DNA of 64,000 nucleotides from Flavobacteriaceae bacterium (GTDB lineage: Bacteria; Bacteroidota; Bacteroidia; Flavobacteriales; Flavobacteriaceae), in the NCBI GenBank assembly GCA_026709415.1, contig JAPOSZ010000014.1:62001-126000 (forward strand), read 5' to 3'. The position numbers were made by a program, and so were the translations under genes. Position 1 is the stretch's first letter. Each line of letters starts with the position of its first letter. The notes under the pieces were generated by a model that was given only the letters and a program-made list of their open reading frames with translations, searched no databases and was not told where the DNA came from. Of this stretch, positions 37,331-47,705 are shown in pieces.

Positions 37331-38779
37331 TTGAGCACTTCTGATATTTTGTTGATTCTTTCAGCGATTGTTATCATTTCTTACTTTTTTGATGAGTTTG
37401 CACGAAGAACTCGGTTTCCTTCAGTGATTCTTCTGATGTTTATGGGAATTACCCTCAGGGCCGTTGTGGAGATTTTCTTGCCTAATATTAGCTATGAATT
37501 TTTAAATACCCTAGTCCCTGTATTGGGAACTATCGGATTGATTATGATTGTATTAGAAGAAGCCCTTGAGCTCCATATATCAAAAAATAAGCTCCCTACT
37601 TTAATCAAAGGACTTTTAACATCGATAGTATTATTGGGGGTCAATATTTGGTTATTGAGTTGGATATTTCAACAGTATTTTCAAATCGATTATAAAAGTG
37701 CCATCATGCTGAGCATACCCCTATCTGTTCTCAGTAGTGCGGTGGCTATTCCATCCGTCAGTGGATTGCTTAAAATCGACAGAGAATTTGTAGTCTATGA
37801 AACAACCTTTTCAGATATCATTGGCATCACTGTTTTTTACTATTCAATCGAAAAATTAGGCACCAATGAAAATCCTTTAAAAGCAGAACATATTTTCAAT
37901 CAGTTGGGATTGATTGTCATTATCATCCTGGTTTCAATTATTATAACCACCATCTTAATGGTTATTCTCAAACAAATCAGACATTCCACAAAATTCTTTT
38001 TTATCATCGCTATTTTGCTTGGAATCTATGGCATTGGAAAGCAAATGCATTGGCCGGTATTGTTGACCATATTCATATTTGGTTTAATGCAAGCAAATGT
38101 TGAAAGAATTGTTCCCAAATGGCTAAAAAAAAGTGTTGATGTCAAAAATTATAGATCAGAAATTGGCGATTTTCAAGTGTTGACTCAAGGCACTAGTTTT
38201 TTGGTTCGAATTTTTTTCTTTTTATTTTTTGGGTTTTCGATTCTTTATACGGATTTCAATTCGGTATGGCCGTTTGTGTTGGGCATCGGATTGTATATCG
38301 TCATGTTTATTCCTAGATACCTATATTTTGCTGTAGGCAAAATATTTCTCTTTTTTAAAAGAACTTCCAAGTTTTTGAACCCTCGACACAGTTTAAGGCT
38401 AACCACCGTTTTATTTATTGCTCCAAGAGGATTGATTAGTATTTTATTGTTTTTAGAAATTGGATCAATTGATTCTTTTGAAGTTGATGGAAAAGGAATT
38501 GTTGATGAAAAATTATTATTGATATTAATTCTGACTTCGATGGTGTTTATGTTGTTGGGAATCATGAGAAAAATGAAACCGGATGAACCAGAGATTGAAG
38601 ACGCTCACTTTTCAGATAATCAGTTGGTGGATTATGAAATGGCAAGTCATTCTCAATATCCTTCGGAAGATGACATTCAAGAGTTTGATTATTTTCAAAA
38701 GAAAGACGAATCATTCGAAGATGAGTCAAAAAAAGATTTTAATGAATTCGATGATGACGACCCACCAGAAAGATCATGA
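37331..38779 (+). CDS. cation:proton antiporter (Na_H_Exchanger family)
   Basis: A 482-residue membrane protein with about 12-13 hydrophobic segments, of the CPA-type sodium/proton exchanger family. It begins LLILSAIVIISYFFDEFARRTRFPSVILLMFMGI and has a conserved polar segment LSIPLSVLSSAVAIPSVSGL at about 135-154. The last 60 residues form a very acidic cytoplasmic tail (EDDIQEFDYF, NEFDDDDPPERS). It would use the proton gradient to expel Na+ or K+. The TTG start is chosen because the only upstream ATG runs into a stop, and a -7 box sits just before it. Confidence 0.85.
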   Translation: MSTSDILLILSAIVIISYFFDEFARRTRFPSVILLMFMGITLRAVVEIFLPNISYEFLNTLVPVLGTIGLIMIVLEEALELHISKNKLPTLIKGLLTSIVLLGVNIWLLSWIFQQYFQIDYKSAIMLSIPLSVLSSAVAIPSVSGLLKIDREFVVYETTFSDIIGITVFYYSIEKLGTNENPLKAEHIFNQLGLIVIIILVSIIITTILMVILKQIRHSTKFFFIIAILLGIYGIGKQMHWPVLLTIFIFGLMQANVERIVPKWLKKSVDVKNYRSEIGDFQVLTQGTSFLVRIFFFLFFGFSILYTDFNSVWPFVLGIGLYIVMFIPRYLYFAVGKIFLFFKRTSKFLNPRHSLRLTTVLFIAPRGLISILLFLEIGSIDSFEVDGKGIVDEKLLLILILTSMVFMLLGIMRKMKPDEPEIEDAHFSDNQLVDYEMASHSQYPSEDDIQEFDYFQKKDESFEDESKKDFNEFDDDDPPERS

Positions 38780-38839
38780 TCCCTCCTAGTAAAATCTCCA
38801 AAGAATAGAGGGGAATATTAAATCTTAAAAACTTAGAGG

Positions 38840-39655
38840 CTATGGAAATTTAGGATACTTTGTAAAATCTGGCTTTCGTTTGTCTAAAAAGGCTTGTTTA
38901 CCTTCATGAGATTCCTCTAGTAAATAATACATTAAAGTGGCATCACCTGCCAATTGCATAATGCCGTGTTGCCCATCTAGCTCAGCATTGAGGCATCGTT
39001 TGATCATTCGGATAGCCAAAGGACTTTTTTCTTGAATCAATTCACACCATTCTAGTGTAGCATCCTCTAATTCAGTTAATGGAACCACTCGATTGACTAG
39101 ACCCATTTGAAGGGCTTCTTGAGCTGAATATTGTTTACATAAAAACCAAATTTCTCTTGCCTTCTTTTGTCCCACGTGTCTAGCTAAATAATTTGATCCA
39201 AACCCACCATCAAAACTACCTACTTTAGGTCCGGTTTGACCAAAAATGGCATGATCACTAGCAATGGACAAATCACAAACCACATGCAAAACATGCCCCC
39301 CTCCAATAGCATAACCATTGACCATGGCGATGACCGGTTTTGGAATTTCTCTAATTTTTTTGTGTAAATCCAATACATTCAATCGAGGGATACCATCTGA
39401 ATCCACATACCCGCCTTGACCTTTCACATTTTGATCGCCACCACTGCAAAAGGCTTTATCACCAATTCCAGTTAAGACCACCACATCAATTTTGGGGTCT
39501 TCTCGGCAAATCTCCATCGCACGGTTCATTTCTTGGATAGTATCGGGTCGAAAAGCATTATATACCCGAGGTCTGTTAATGGTGATTTTGGCTACGCCTT
39601 GATAAAATTCAAATAGTATATCAGTGTACTCACCTAGTGATTTCCATGTTCTCAT
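38840..39655 (-). CDS. menB: 1,4-dihydroxy-2-naphthoyl-CoA synthase
   Basis: A 271-residue crotonase-fold enzyme that closes the naphthoate ring of o-succinylbenzoyl-CoA in menaquinone synthesis. Signatures: [16 protein letters not shown], oxyanion-hole region [33 protein letters not shown] and [18 protein letters not shown], all typical of MenB. The ending [12 protein letters not shown] is also characteristic. It follows menD by 84 bases on the same strand and is probably co-transcribed with it. It is convergent with the antiporter gene. Confidence 0.95.
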   Translation of the reverse strand: MRTWKSLGEYTDILFEFYQGVAKITINRPRVYNAFRPDTIQEMNRAMEICREDPKIDVVVLTGIGDKAFCSGGDQNVKGQGGYVDSDGIPRLNVLDLHKKIREIPKPVIAMVNGYAIGGGHVLHVVCDLSIASDHAIFGQTGPKVGSFDGGFGSNYLARHVGQKKAREIWFLCKQYSAQEALQMGLVNRVVPLTELEDATLEWCELIQEKSPLAIRMIKRCLNAELDGQHGIMQLAGDATLMYYLLEESHEGKQAFLDKRKPDFTKYPKFP

Positions 39656-39739
39656 TAAAGCAGATTATTGGCGAATTTAAAATTTTAAAGAGTGTTTTTT
39701 GAGATTGTAAATCAATAACCTATTTCTAGTTCAATGGGT

Positions 39740-41572
39740 TTAAACGAAGTATTTTTTGGTGGAATATTCTTTTTCTGCCATGACTTTAAAATAATCAAGC
39801 AACAATAGATCATTGATTTTTCTGGGAGTTATAATTTCTAAGATTTTTGGTTTTGAGGAAGGTTTATAAAAAGTTGTTAAAGTTTTTTCTAACCCATCTA
39901 AAGTATTGTCCATTTGATATTCAAAACCATAATCATTGGCCAGGCATTGTGCCTTTCGATGATGGATGGTTTCAATGTATTGATCAAAAACTGGAGTATC
40001 TTTTGATTGGGTAGGTAAAATTCTAAAAATACCGCCACCTTGGTTATTGATAATAATGATTCTAAAATCTGATTTGATATATTTATTCCATAAACCATTA
40101 GCATCATAAAAAAAGCTCAAATCACCGGTAATGATAACTGTTGGTTGCGTTGATTTTAAAGAAGCCCCTACGGCTGATGAAATAGATCCTTCGATACCGC
40201 TCACCCCCCGATTACAATAAATGGAAATGGAAGAATCCCATTGAAATAATTGAGCATAACGAATAATGGCACTATTTGAAAAATGAACTTGAGAATTTGT
40301 TGGGATTGATTGGGATATTACGTCAAAAACTTTAATATCGGAAAACGGTAGTTTTTCGATGAAGGCATCCCCTAATTTTTTGAAATAATTGAATTTATTG
40401 AATACCGTTGTTTTATATGGATTGTTTCTTTTGTTTATCTGAATATCAGAATAAAGAGCTGCCAAAAACTGATTTGGATGACAGTTGATGTGGTGTTCTA
40501 AACAATAAAAAGTATTATTAGCCTTATTGTTTCCCAAATGCCAATGCTTTAAAGACTTAAGACTTCTTAAATAGGCTTTGACTTTTTTAGAAATAATCAT
40601 TCCACCGATAGTCAAAACAATATCTGGATCTTGAATTTGTTTGGAAGTATTTGATAATTCAAGTGGGAACAGTAACGAATCAATTGAATAAATAAAATTT
40701 GTTCCATGAACATTGGATGTCGTTTCTGTTAAAACAACCGTTTGAGAATCTTGTTCCAATGCATTGATAATCGTTTCGTTTAGGGCTCCTGGAGTCAATA
40801 CCCCCATTAAAACCCAACGATTTTCGTATTGATACCATTTTTTAATTAAATGTTGATAATTCAAATCATTTTTGGGTTCTGATGGGCTTATGGAGATATT
40901 TTTAGGAAGCTCAATAGTTTTAGTAGTCATTTGGAACAGAGGCTCTTCAAATGGGGCATTTAAGTGAATTGGCAGATGATTTTCAGAGATCAATTGAAAG
41001 GCGTTTGTTATACTTTCAATATTGTGATTTATCGTCAGATTTTGTATACTATCGATTTTGTGTTTACTAGCCTCTTTTGGAATCAAGTTTTGAAAAGGGC
41101 ATTGTAAAATACCCTCAATACCATGCGTTACGTCACCTTTCAGTTCAAAAGACTCCATAGTGAAATTTTTTAAAACAAGGTTTTGTTGTATCACTTGACC
41201 ATCTCCATTGTCCACATTAAAGGGTAATCGATCTGCTGAAATTACAATCAGGGGAATGCGACTGTAAAAAGCTTCAACAACGGCTGGAGAGTAATTCAAT
41301 AAAGCCGAACCGGAGGTACAGACTAATATAACGGGAGATTTAATTTGTTGTGCGATACCCAAGGCAAAAAATCCCGCTGAACGTTCATCGATAATACTGT
41401 AAGTGTCAAAAAAAGAATCCGCAACAAAACTCTTAATAAGTGGAGCGTTACGAGAACCCGGACTAATGACAATTTCTGAAAATCCAAATCTTTTTGAAAT
41501 ACCAACAATCAGTTGAGCCAATGGTATCGTTGAAATTTCAGGCGTTGTCATGGATTGATTATGAGGGGTCAT
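39740..41572 (-). CDS. menD: 2-succinyl-5-enolpyruvyl-6-hydroxy-3-cyclohexene-1-carboxylate synthase
   Basis: A 610-residue ThDP enzyme joining 2-oxoglutarate to isochorismate in menaquinone synthesis. The N-terminal domain has ISPGSRNAPL and IDERSAGFFALGIAQ (ThDP-activating Glu). The C-terminal ThDP motif is ITGDLSFFYDANGLWN, followed by IIINNQGGGIFRILP, diagnostic for MenD. Length is slightly above the usual 555-580. Two start choices exist: 41572, or the ATG seven codons later. menB follows; menF and menC/E are not nearby. Confidence 0.94.
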   Translation of the reverse strand: MTPHNQSMTTPEISTIPLAQLIVGISKRFGFSEIVISPGSRNAPLIKSFVADSFFDTYSIIDERSAGFFALGIAQQIKSPVILVCTSGSALLNYSPAVVEAFYSRIPLIVISADRLPFNVDNGDGQVIQQNLVLKNFTMESFELKGDVTHGIEGILQCPFQNLIPKEASKHKIDSIQNLTINHNIESITNAFQLISENHLPIHLNAPFEEPLFQMTTKTIELPKNISISPSEPKNDLNYQHLIKKWYQYENRWVLMGVLTPGALNETIINALEQDSQTVVLTETTSNVHGTNFIYSIDSLLFPLELSNTSKQIQDPDIVLTIGGMIISKKVKAYLRSLKSLKHWHLGNNKANNTFYCLEHHINCHPNQFLAALYSDIQINKRNNPYKTTVFNKFNYFKKLGDAFIEKLPFSDIKVFDVISQSIPTNSQVHFSNSAIIRYAQLFQWDSSISIYCNRGVSGIEGSISSAVGASLKSTQPTVIITGDLSFFYDANGLWNKYIKSDFRIIIINNQGGGIFRILPTQSKDTPVFDQYIETIHHRKAQCLANDYGFEYQMDNTLDGLEKTLTTFYKPSSKPKILEIITPRKINDLLLLDYFKVMAEKEYSTKKYFV

Positions 41573-42025
41573 AGATTATGGGGATTAAAAAACTGCGGCA
41601 TGATGATTTAAATGGGGTATTTAAAAGGGTTTCCTTAGCTTATTAAAATTCAAAAAAGCAATATTAAATCAACTAAATATCAATTGCAGGTGTGAAAGAA
41701 TTTACAAAGGGTTATTGAACAGATTCTAATGCTAATTGTGTGAGATGACTATTTTTTCAGAAAATAACTGCCTTGAGAGTATTTCATCTATTGATTTCGT
41801 TTTGATATTCATCCGACCATCGATCAAACGATCTAACCCAAGACTTCTTCGTTGAGGTCTTGGAATGAAGTGATGGGGAATAAGTATTTCGATCCCCTGT
41901 GAACCTCAAGCGAATGTTCTTCAACGGATACTCTTTTATCTCTTTCCACACAAAGGGGGGGGGGTGGTAGACCCCATTTAATTTGAATCAAACACCTGAA
42001 ATACGGGATTAATCCAGTCCAAACA
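41573..42025. other. intergenic region containing a G10 tract and a possible small contingency ORF
   Basis: No intact gene. A G10 run lies at 41955-41964. On the minus strand ATG at 41977 (MGST...) enters the C10 run. With C10 it stops after 13 codons, with C11 a 64-codon frame opens to 41784, and with C9 a 48-codon frame opens. The encoded sequences are not recognisable. Confidence 0.4.
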
Positions 42026-43690
42026 TTATGTTTTAGGGCTAATCAAAAATTGAAGTACATGAGCCAATATAATGCACAATCCTGCACCCATAACATTGAG
42101 CCATAGATAACTGACAATATCCAAATAAAAGACCAAAAGAACCATCAATTCAGAAAGTAAAACAGCCATAAATGCCGCTCTGGATTTAATAGGTTTAAAG
42201 AAAAAAGCCAAAAGAAAAACACCCAAAATAGCCCCATAAAATAGAGAACCAACGATATTTACTAGCTGGATGAGGTTTTCAAACAGATTTCCAATGGAAG
42301 CAAATCCAATGGCGACGATCCCCCAAAAGACTGTAAATAGTTTAGACATCTTTAAGTAGTGTTGGTCTGATTTGGCTTTGATTCTTCTTTTATACAAATC
42401 CACAGTAGCTGTAGCTGATAGCGCATTGATTTCAGATGCTGTTGAACTCATGGCGGCACAAAAAATCACGGCCAATAAGAGACCGATGAGCCCTTTGGGT
42501 AGATTGCCCAAAATAAAACTGATGAACACATAATCCTTATCATTGATTTCGGCACTCGAATCGATGGATTTAATTAGATTTTTGGCTTGTTCTCTTTTGT
42601 TTTTTTCTTCATGTTCTAAAAAGATTAATTGATTTTGAAGATTTTGATCTTTCGACAGTTCTGGATTTAACAAGATGTCTCTTATTTCATTTTGAATAGT
42701 GAGATGATTTGATTCTAGTTCTTCAAGGGTTTGAGCTTGATCAGAATTTCTTAGTTTTTCAATATTTTGAGGGTTAAAATGAATAGGTGCGGTTTCGATT
42801 TGGTAAAATAAAAACACCATGACCCCCACTATCAGAATAAAAAACTGCATGGGAACCTTTAAAAATCCATTCATAATCAATCCCATTTGACTATGTTGAA
42901 TGGATTTTCCAGACAGGTATCGTTGAGCTTGACTTTGGTCCGTTCCAAAATAGGATAACGCTAAAAAAGTCCCCCCTATAATACCAGTCCAGAAAGTGTA
43001 TCGATTTTCTAAATCAAAAGAAAAGTCGAGAATTTCCAATTTACCAGATAAACCCGCAATGTCCAACGCTTTATTAAAATTGATTTCATCAGGAAAACTA
43101 TGGATGATATAACCGAATGCCAGAAACATTCCTAGAAACATGATGGCCATTTGCCATTTTTGAGTCGCGTTCACTGCTTTAGTCCCGCCAATCGAAGTGT
43201 AAATGATGACCAACACACCCACAATGATGACAACCATATTTAAATTCCATCCCAAAACAACACTCAAAACAATCGACGGAGCATAGATTGTAATGCCAGC
43301 GGCTAATCCTCTTTGAATTAGGAATAATAATGCCGTTAGGGTTCGGGTGTTTAAATCGAACCGGTTTTCCAAATATTCATAGACGGTATAAATTTTTAAT
43401 CTATGGTAAATCGGAATAAAAAACAGACAAATAATGACCATCGCGATAGGAAGTCCAAAATAGAATTGGACAAAACCCATCCCATCATGATAGGCTTGAC
43501 CTGGTGTGGATAAAAAAGTGATGGCACTAGCTTGAGTGGCCATCACCGATAAACCTACTGTCCACCATCGAGCCGAGTTTCCAGCCTTTAAATAATCCGA
43601 AATATCTCTATGAAAACGGTTTTTCCATATCCCAAAACCAACAATAAAACCAATGGTGCCCAATAGAACAACCCAATCTAAAACAGACAC
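42026..43690 (-). CDS. sodium:solute symporter (SSS family)
   Basis: A 554-residue inner-membrane Na+-coupled symporter with about 13 hydrophobic segments. Family signatures are SDYLKAGNSARWWTVGLSVMA, TFLSTPGQAYHDG and YEYLENRFDLNTRTLTALLF near the N-terminus. A charged cytoplasmic insert of about 85 residues lies between membrane segments (around 305-390). The GTG at 43690 is chosen because it gives the normal start MSVLDWVVLLGTIGFIV; a TTG 13 codons upstream is less likely. It lies just downstream of the PIG-L deacetylase gene, a common Bacteroidota pairing, which suggests uptake of a sugar-like product. Substrate unknown. Confidence 0.9.
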   Translation of the reverse strand: MSVLDWVVLLGTIGFIVGFGIWKNRFHRDISDYLKAGNSARWWTVGLSVMATQASAITFLSTPGQAYHDGMGFVQFYFGLPIAMVIICLFFIPIYHRLKIYTVYEYLENRFDLNTRTLTALLFLIQRGLAAGITIYAPSIVLSVVLGWNLNMVVIIVGVLVIIYTSIGGTKAVNATQKWQMAIMFLGMFLAFGYIIHSFPDEINFNKALDIAGLSGKLEILDFSFDLENRYTFWTGIIGGTFLALSYFGTDQSQAQRYLSGKSIQHSQMGLIMNGFLKVPMQFFILIVGVMVFLFYQIETAPIHFNPQNIEKLRNSDQAQTLEELESNHLTIQNEIRDILLNPELSKDQNLQNQLIFLEHEEKNKREQAKNLIKSIDSSAEINDKDYVFISFILGNLPKGLIGLLLAVIFCAAMSSTASEINALSATATVDLYKRRIKAKSDQHYLKMSKLFTVFWGIVAIGFASIGNLFENLIQLVNIVGSLFYGAILGVFLLAFFFKPIKSRAAFMAVLLSELMVLLVFYLDIVSYLWLNVMGAGLCIILAHVLQFLISPKT

Positions 43691-43762
43691 TAGGTATAGA
43701 TATTCATAAACACATAAAACCCTACCCAATAAACAAGATTGAAAAAAATCAATAAAAAGTAG

Positions 43763-46243
43763 TTAATCTTTCTCATGTCCCAAAGAAATCAAGTTAGCAA
43801 AAAGACGATAGGCTCCTGCGACTCCATGGGGAAGTAATCGAAAAAAACTAATCCCTGTATATATTATTTTCCCTTGGTAGTAATCAGCAATCAATAAACT
43901 TCCCTTTACAGGCTGTTCTTCAGGATCATTCATGCTCAAAATGGGTTGAAAACTTTCATCCCAATTGGAGGCAAAGTACAATCCTCTTTCTTGAATCCAA
44001 TGGTCAAAATCAGATTTGGTAATCTTGTTAGGATGGTGTAATACAGAATGAGTATCATCAATAAATTCAACGGGGGAGTTTTCGTCAGTGACTCGTAATC
44101 TTGATAATTGCAATCGCATGGGGGTTATCTGTGAAGCTTGAAGGTTTCTTGAAGTGTTATATTGAATAATGAGGGTCCCTCCATTTTTGGCATACTCCCA
44201 AAGCATTTTACTTTTTTGAGCCATAGACTCTTCAACGTTGAAGGCTCTAATACCAACCACTATCGTTTTATATTTTTCAATATCGCTTAATTCGATTTGA
44301 TCAATATCGTATTGATCTACTTGAATACCTACACTTCGAAGTGATGCAGGAATTTCGTCACCGGCCCCATTGATGTACCCAATGGTTTTGACGGTAGTTT
44401 TAAAATCAAGATGAGTCGCCTTGGAAAGACTCGGATCGACTTGATAATGACGAGCGATGTGGGGGTAATCAATAACGGTCATTTGGTGATTGAGTATTTC
44501 TCCCTGACTGGTTTCGATGACGGCTTGGAAATAATCACTTTTAAACTCTTTAGGGGGCTTGACTGTAAACGAAAAAAGTTTTGGCTGGCTAGGTTGATCG
44601 ATGGAAACCAGATGATGATTTGGAGTTATTTCCCAACCATTAGGAGAGTCAATGGACAGATTTCCTTGAAAATTTGGCCCATGGGATGTCACTTGAATAT
44701 TAATTTGATGGGATTGGTTATTACTGAATAGATAAGAAGATTGATCAAATCCAAAAGTGGCTTGTGGAACAACTTGAAAGCGTTCAACAACTTCTCCTTT
44801 AACAGGATCGTTGGTTCGGTATTTCAATGATTCTTCAAATTCAATCATTACACCATCAATTTCAAAAGAAAAAACCGCTTTTATTTTTTCAGGTGTATCG
44901 GGCAGATGTTGAATCGATTGATCTTTTACGGTATAGTTGGCCTCATCTTTTTTTTCTAATAACCAAAAAGGAGTTGTCAGAAAATCATCAAGTGTTAAAT
45001 CGTGTCGACTTGAATAAGAATCATATTTCTCTATGGCTTGCTTGATTACGAGCTTGGTTTGACCAATATCAATAGAATTCAGTTTAATGGATAAAGGACC
45101 TAAATTGACCACATTCAACGCAACTTGCAATAGCTCATGAGGAATTCCAAATGGTTTTGACGTATTGTATTGTAATTCCAGGCCAATAGCGGCTTTAATA
45201 ATTTCTTTGAGTTTATTAGATTGTTCTAATAGCAACTCTTGATCGTTTAATTGAAGAACCAAACGATACACTTTCAAGAGATCGGGGACACTTTTATAGG
45301 GCGCTTTAAAATCGTATTGATCGAGGATATCTTCCATCAATTGAGCGATGGAAGCTCCGCCATCGATTCGATTCCATGAAGTATCAATGCCATCAAACAC
45401 ATCATTGGTTGGTTCATCTCCACGAATGAGTTCAAAGTATTCAGTTCGTGGACCATATGTGGGTGAACTCCCAAATCCCTGAGATTTATGTTGACTTCGA
45501 CTTCGGGCCGCAATTTCTGAATTGGTTAAGCCAGTGAGGGGGTCATGCAACCCAACTTCTAGTGGTATCACATTTTTTTGTTCCATAGCCTTTTCAAAGT
45601 TTTCACGACTACCATAAAACCACCAGGAGGTATTATGGAATAATCTTCTTGGTTTCCAATAATTTTTATAGATTCCCAAGGAATCATTGTTTAACAGATC
45701 AAATGCTTCAAGGCTTAGTAATGAAGCGGCCGTGTGATGACCATGTGTTCTTCCTCTTTGATGATCAAAACGATTGATGATGATATCAGGTCGGAAGTGA
45801 TTGATGACCTCCAAGGTTTGATCAAGGAGCATATTCTTCCCCCAAATGGAAAAGGTTTCTTCAGAAGATTTGGAATAACCAAAATCGATGGCTGTCGAAA
45901 AAAATTGTTTTCCACCATCAATTTTTCTAGCTTCCATCAATTCATAAGTGCGAATCAATCCCAATTCATCCCTTAACTCAGGACCGATTAAATTCTGTCC
46001 GCCGCCGCCCCTAGTGAGTGAAATATAGGCTATTTCAGCATTTCTAAAGTTAGAAAAATAAGAAATGACCGTTGTGTTTTCATCATCTGGATGAGCAGCT
46101 ACGTAAAGAACCTTTCCTAGAAAGTTAAATTTCTGTAATTTCTTATAGATATCGATGCTGCTTTGAGCATTTGAAGAAGTAGAGACCACATACATCAATG
46201 GAAATAAAAGCCATAATCCCCAATGGGGAAATTTAAGTCGCAT
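43763..46243 (-). CDS. secreted PIG-L family deacetylase with C-terminal GATase-like domain
   Basis: An exported protein of about 826 residues. A signal peptide (ending near SNAQ) is followed by a LmbE/PIG-L zinc deacetylase domain. That domain has AHPDDENTT (50-58), LTRGGGGQN and the metal-binding HGHHTAAS. The middle part is beta-rich (putative NEW3-like). The last 200 residues (GAGDEIPASLRSVG ... YTGISFFRLLPHGV) look like a ThuA/glutamine-amidotransferase-like fold. Likely role: periplasmic removal of N-acetyl groups from an amino sugar. A TTG start 11 codons upstream would overlap maf; the ATG giving MRLKFPHWG is preferred. Upstream of the symporter, probably one operon. Confidence 0.88.
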   Translation of the reverse strand: MRLKFPHWGLWLLFPLMYVVSTSSNAQSSIDIYKKLQKFNFLGKVLYVAAHPDDENTTVISYFSNFRNAEIAYISLTRGGGGQNLIGPELRDELGLIRTYELMEARKIDGGKQFFSTAIDFGYSKSSEETFSIWGKNMLLDQTLEVINHFRPDIIINRFDHQRGRTHGHHTAASLLSLEAFDLLNNDSLGIYKNYWKPRRLFHNTSWWFYGSRENFEKAMEQKNVIPLEVGLHDPLTGLTNSEIAARSRSQHKSQGFGSSPTYGPRTEYFELIRGDEPTNDVFDGIDTSWNRIDGGASIAQLMEDILDQYDFKAPYKSVPDLLKVYRLVLQLNDQELLLEQSNKLKEIIKAAIGLELQYNTSKPFGIPHELLQVALNVVNLGPLSIKLNSIDIGQTKLVIKQAIEKYDSYSSRHDLTLDDFLTTPFWLLEKKDEANYTVKDQSIQHLPDTPEKIKAVFSFEIDGVMIEFEESLKYRTNDPVKGEVVERFQVVPQATFGFDQSSYLFSNNQSHQINIQVTSHGPNFQGNLSIDSPNGWEITPNHHLVSIDQPSQPKLFSFTVKPPKEFKSDYFQAVIETSQGEILNHQMTVIDYPHIARHYQVDPSLSKATHLDFKTTVKTIGYINGAGDEIPASLRSVGIQVDQYDIDQIELSDIEKYKTIVVGIRAFNVEESMAQKSKMLWEYAKNGGTLIIQYNTSRNLQASQITPMRLQLSRLRVTDENSPVEFIDDTHSVLHHPNKITKSDFDHWIQERGLYFASNWDESFQPILSMNDPEEQPVKGSLLIADYYQGKIIYTGISFFRLLPHGVAGAYRLFANLISLGHEKD

Positions 46244-46268
46244 GTATAAATTCTTTGTTTGATTCAAG

Positions 46269-46868
46269 TTAGTCAAAATTATATTTTAAGGCATACTCTT
46301 TTAGTTTTTCATGCACTTGAGATAAAGGCAACCCCACCACATTGGTATAACTCCCTTTTATCCAATCGATTCCAATTAATCCAATCCATTCTTGGATACC
46401 ATAACTCCCCGCCTTGTCAAAAGGACAGTGGTTTTGGACGTAGTACAAAATTTCATCTTTTTCTAGTTTTTTAAACTTAACTTCTGTAGACTGATGCAAA
46501 AAATCAATTTTTTTATTCAATAAAAATCCCACACCTGTAATTACATGGTGAGTTCGATCACTTAACTGTTCTAACATTCTACAAGCTTGCTTTTCATTTT
46601 TAGGTTTTCCCAAACAGTTATGACCATCCCAAACAATCGTATCGGCCACTAGAATTAGATTTTGATCCGATGATAAGTTGATTAAACTATTGGCCTTTTG
46701 ATGGACAATATGCTCTACAATCTCTAAATCTTTGAGATGGGCTGAATACTGTTCATCAAAACGGGTATGGACGGATTTGAATTTTAATCTAGTTTGTTTT
46801 AAGAGTTGTTTTCTTCTGGGAGAATTAGAAGCCAATATCAGTTGGATAACCTTTTTGGTCATGGCCAT
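46269..46868 (-). CDS. maf: Maf-like nucleotide pyrophosphatase
   Basis: A 199-residue Maf/YhdE-type house-cleaning nucleoside triphosphate pyrophosphatase (dTTP/UTP class). The N-terminal signature ILASNSPRRKQLL and VADTIVWDGHNCLGKP with the catalytic Asp are present, and CPFDKAGSYGIQEWIG matches the C-terminal family motif. It lies between the KdsC-type phosphatase (4-base gap) and the PIG-L gene on the same strand. Confidence 0.93.
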   Translation of the reverse strand: MAMTKKVIQLILASNSPRRKQLLKQTRLKFKSVHTRFDEQYSAHLKDLEIVEHIVHQKANSLINLSSDQNLILVADTIVWDGHNCLGKPKNEKQACRMLEQLSDRTHHVITGVGFLLNKKIDFLHQSTEVKFKKLEKDEILYYVQNHCPFDKAGSYGIQEWIGLIGIDWIKGSYTNVVGLPLSQVHEKLKEYALKYNFD

Positions 46869-46872
46869 TAAA

Positions 46873-47418
46873 TTATTGACTCCAAAGGGTTGTTTTCCAT
46901 GTTCTTTGTACTCTCATAACTCTTTCGATGATATCTCGAACACAACCTGAACCACCTACGAAAGGACTGACATAGTCAACAATTTCAAGGACATCTTCCA
47001 CGGCATCTTTGGGACAAGAAGATAATCCAACGGCCTTTAAAAGTGGGATGTCGGGAACATCATCCCCCATGTAGACTACTTGTTCTAAATCAAGTTGAAG
47101 ATCTTTGTTGATTTGACGAAACTTTTCCAGTTTACGGTGGATTCCTAGATGAACTTGGTGAACACCCAAATCGAGTAATCGTTTTCGACTTTCTTCATTA
47201 GTGCTTCCGCTGATGATGATGATTTTGTAATTATTCATCACAGCGGTTCTCAATCCATAACCGTCTCTGGTATGCATTAGACGAAGCATTTTATTTTCAT
47301 GTGATATGATGAATTTTCCATCAGTTAATACACCATCCATATCAAAAATGAAAGTATTGATGTCCTTGAAGCGTTGAATTAAATCAGGTTCTGATAACAT
47401 AAATCTGGTGCTATTCAA
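46873..47418 (-). CDS. kdsC: KdsC-type HAD phosphatase (3-deoxy-D-manno-octulosonate 8-phosphate phosphatase)
   Basis: A 181-residue HAD-superfamily C0 phosphatase. Motif I FIFDMDGVLTDG (about 22-33) holds the nucleophile Asp. Motif II is IIISGSTNE. Motif IV YMGDDVPDIPLL has the metal-binding Asp pair. The family tail GGSGCVRDIIERVM is present. It would hydrolyse Kdo-8-phosphate for LPS inner core. A second in-frame ATG six codons in (MLSEPDL) is an alternative start. It forms a tight run with maf (kdsC-maf is a common Bacteroidota pair). Confidence 0.9.
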   Translation of the reverse strand: MNSTRFMLSEPDLIQRFKDINTFIFDMDGVLTDGKFIISHENKMLRLMHTRDGYGLRTAVMNNYKIIIISGSTNEESRKRLLDLGVHQVHLGIHRKLEKFRQINKDLQLDLEQVVYMGDDVPDIPLLKAVGLSSCPKDAVEDVLEIVDYVSPFVGGSGCVRDIIERVMRVQRTWKTTLWSQ

Positions 47419-47697
47419 ATTTCATCTCTAGCACCAAATGTAAAATTTATTAAGTCAATTTACTTAGCTTCATGTTGAATAATGCAAAAAATGGAGTAAT
47501 TATTCGAAAGCTTGATTAAGCTTATATCTTATAATGTTCCCCTTTGGGGGAGAAGCACACCGAGGCGTTCGTAAATTGGACTCCTTTCACCCCATGCAAC
47601 AGATTAAATTAACATGGGGGCATGTTGCACTCGCGAGTTAAACATGGCGTTTCTATCAAAATCCAAAAATTATCACGGATTAGTCTCCAGTTTACAC
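47419..47697. other. intergenic region with competing inverted repeats
   Basis: About 280 bases with two overlapping pairings: CCCCATG with CATGGGG, and TGCAACA with TGTTGCA, around 47590-47635. A short CCCC/GGGG hairpin lies near 47545. Could be a structured leader or small RNA; no known family recognised. Confidence 0.3.
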
Positions 47698-47705
47698 TAA
47701 ATTTG
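47698..47705 (+). promoter_or_regulatory. -7 box TAAATTTG for the ccs operon
   Basis: Exact TAnnTTTG match only 7 bases before the ATG at 47713, so the transcript would be leaderless or nearly so. Confidence 0.5.
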
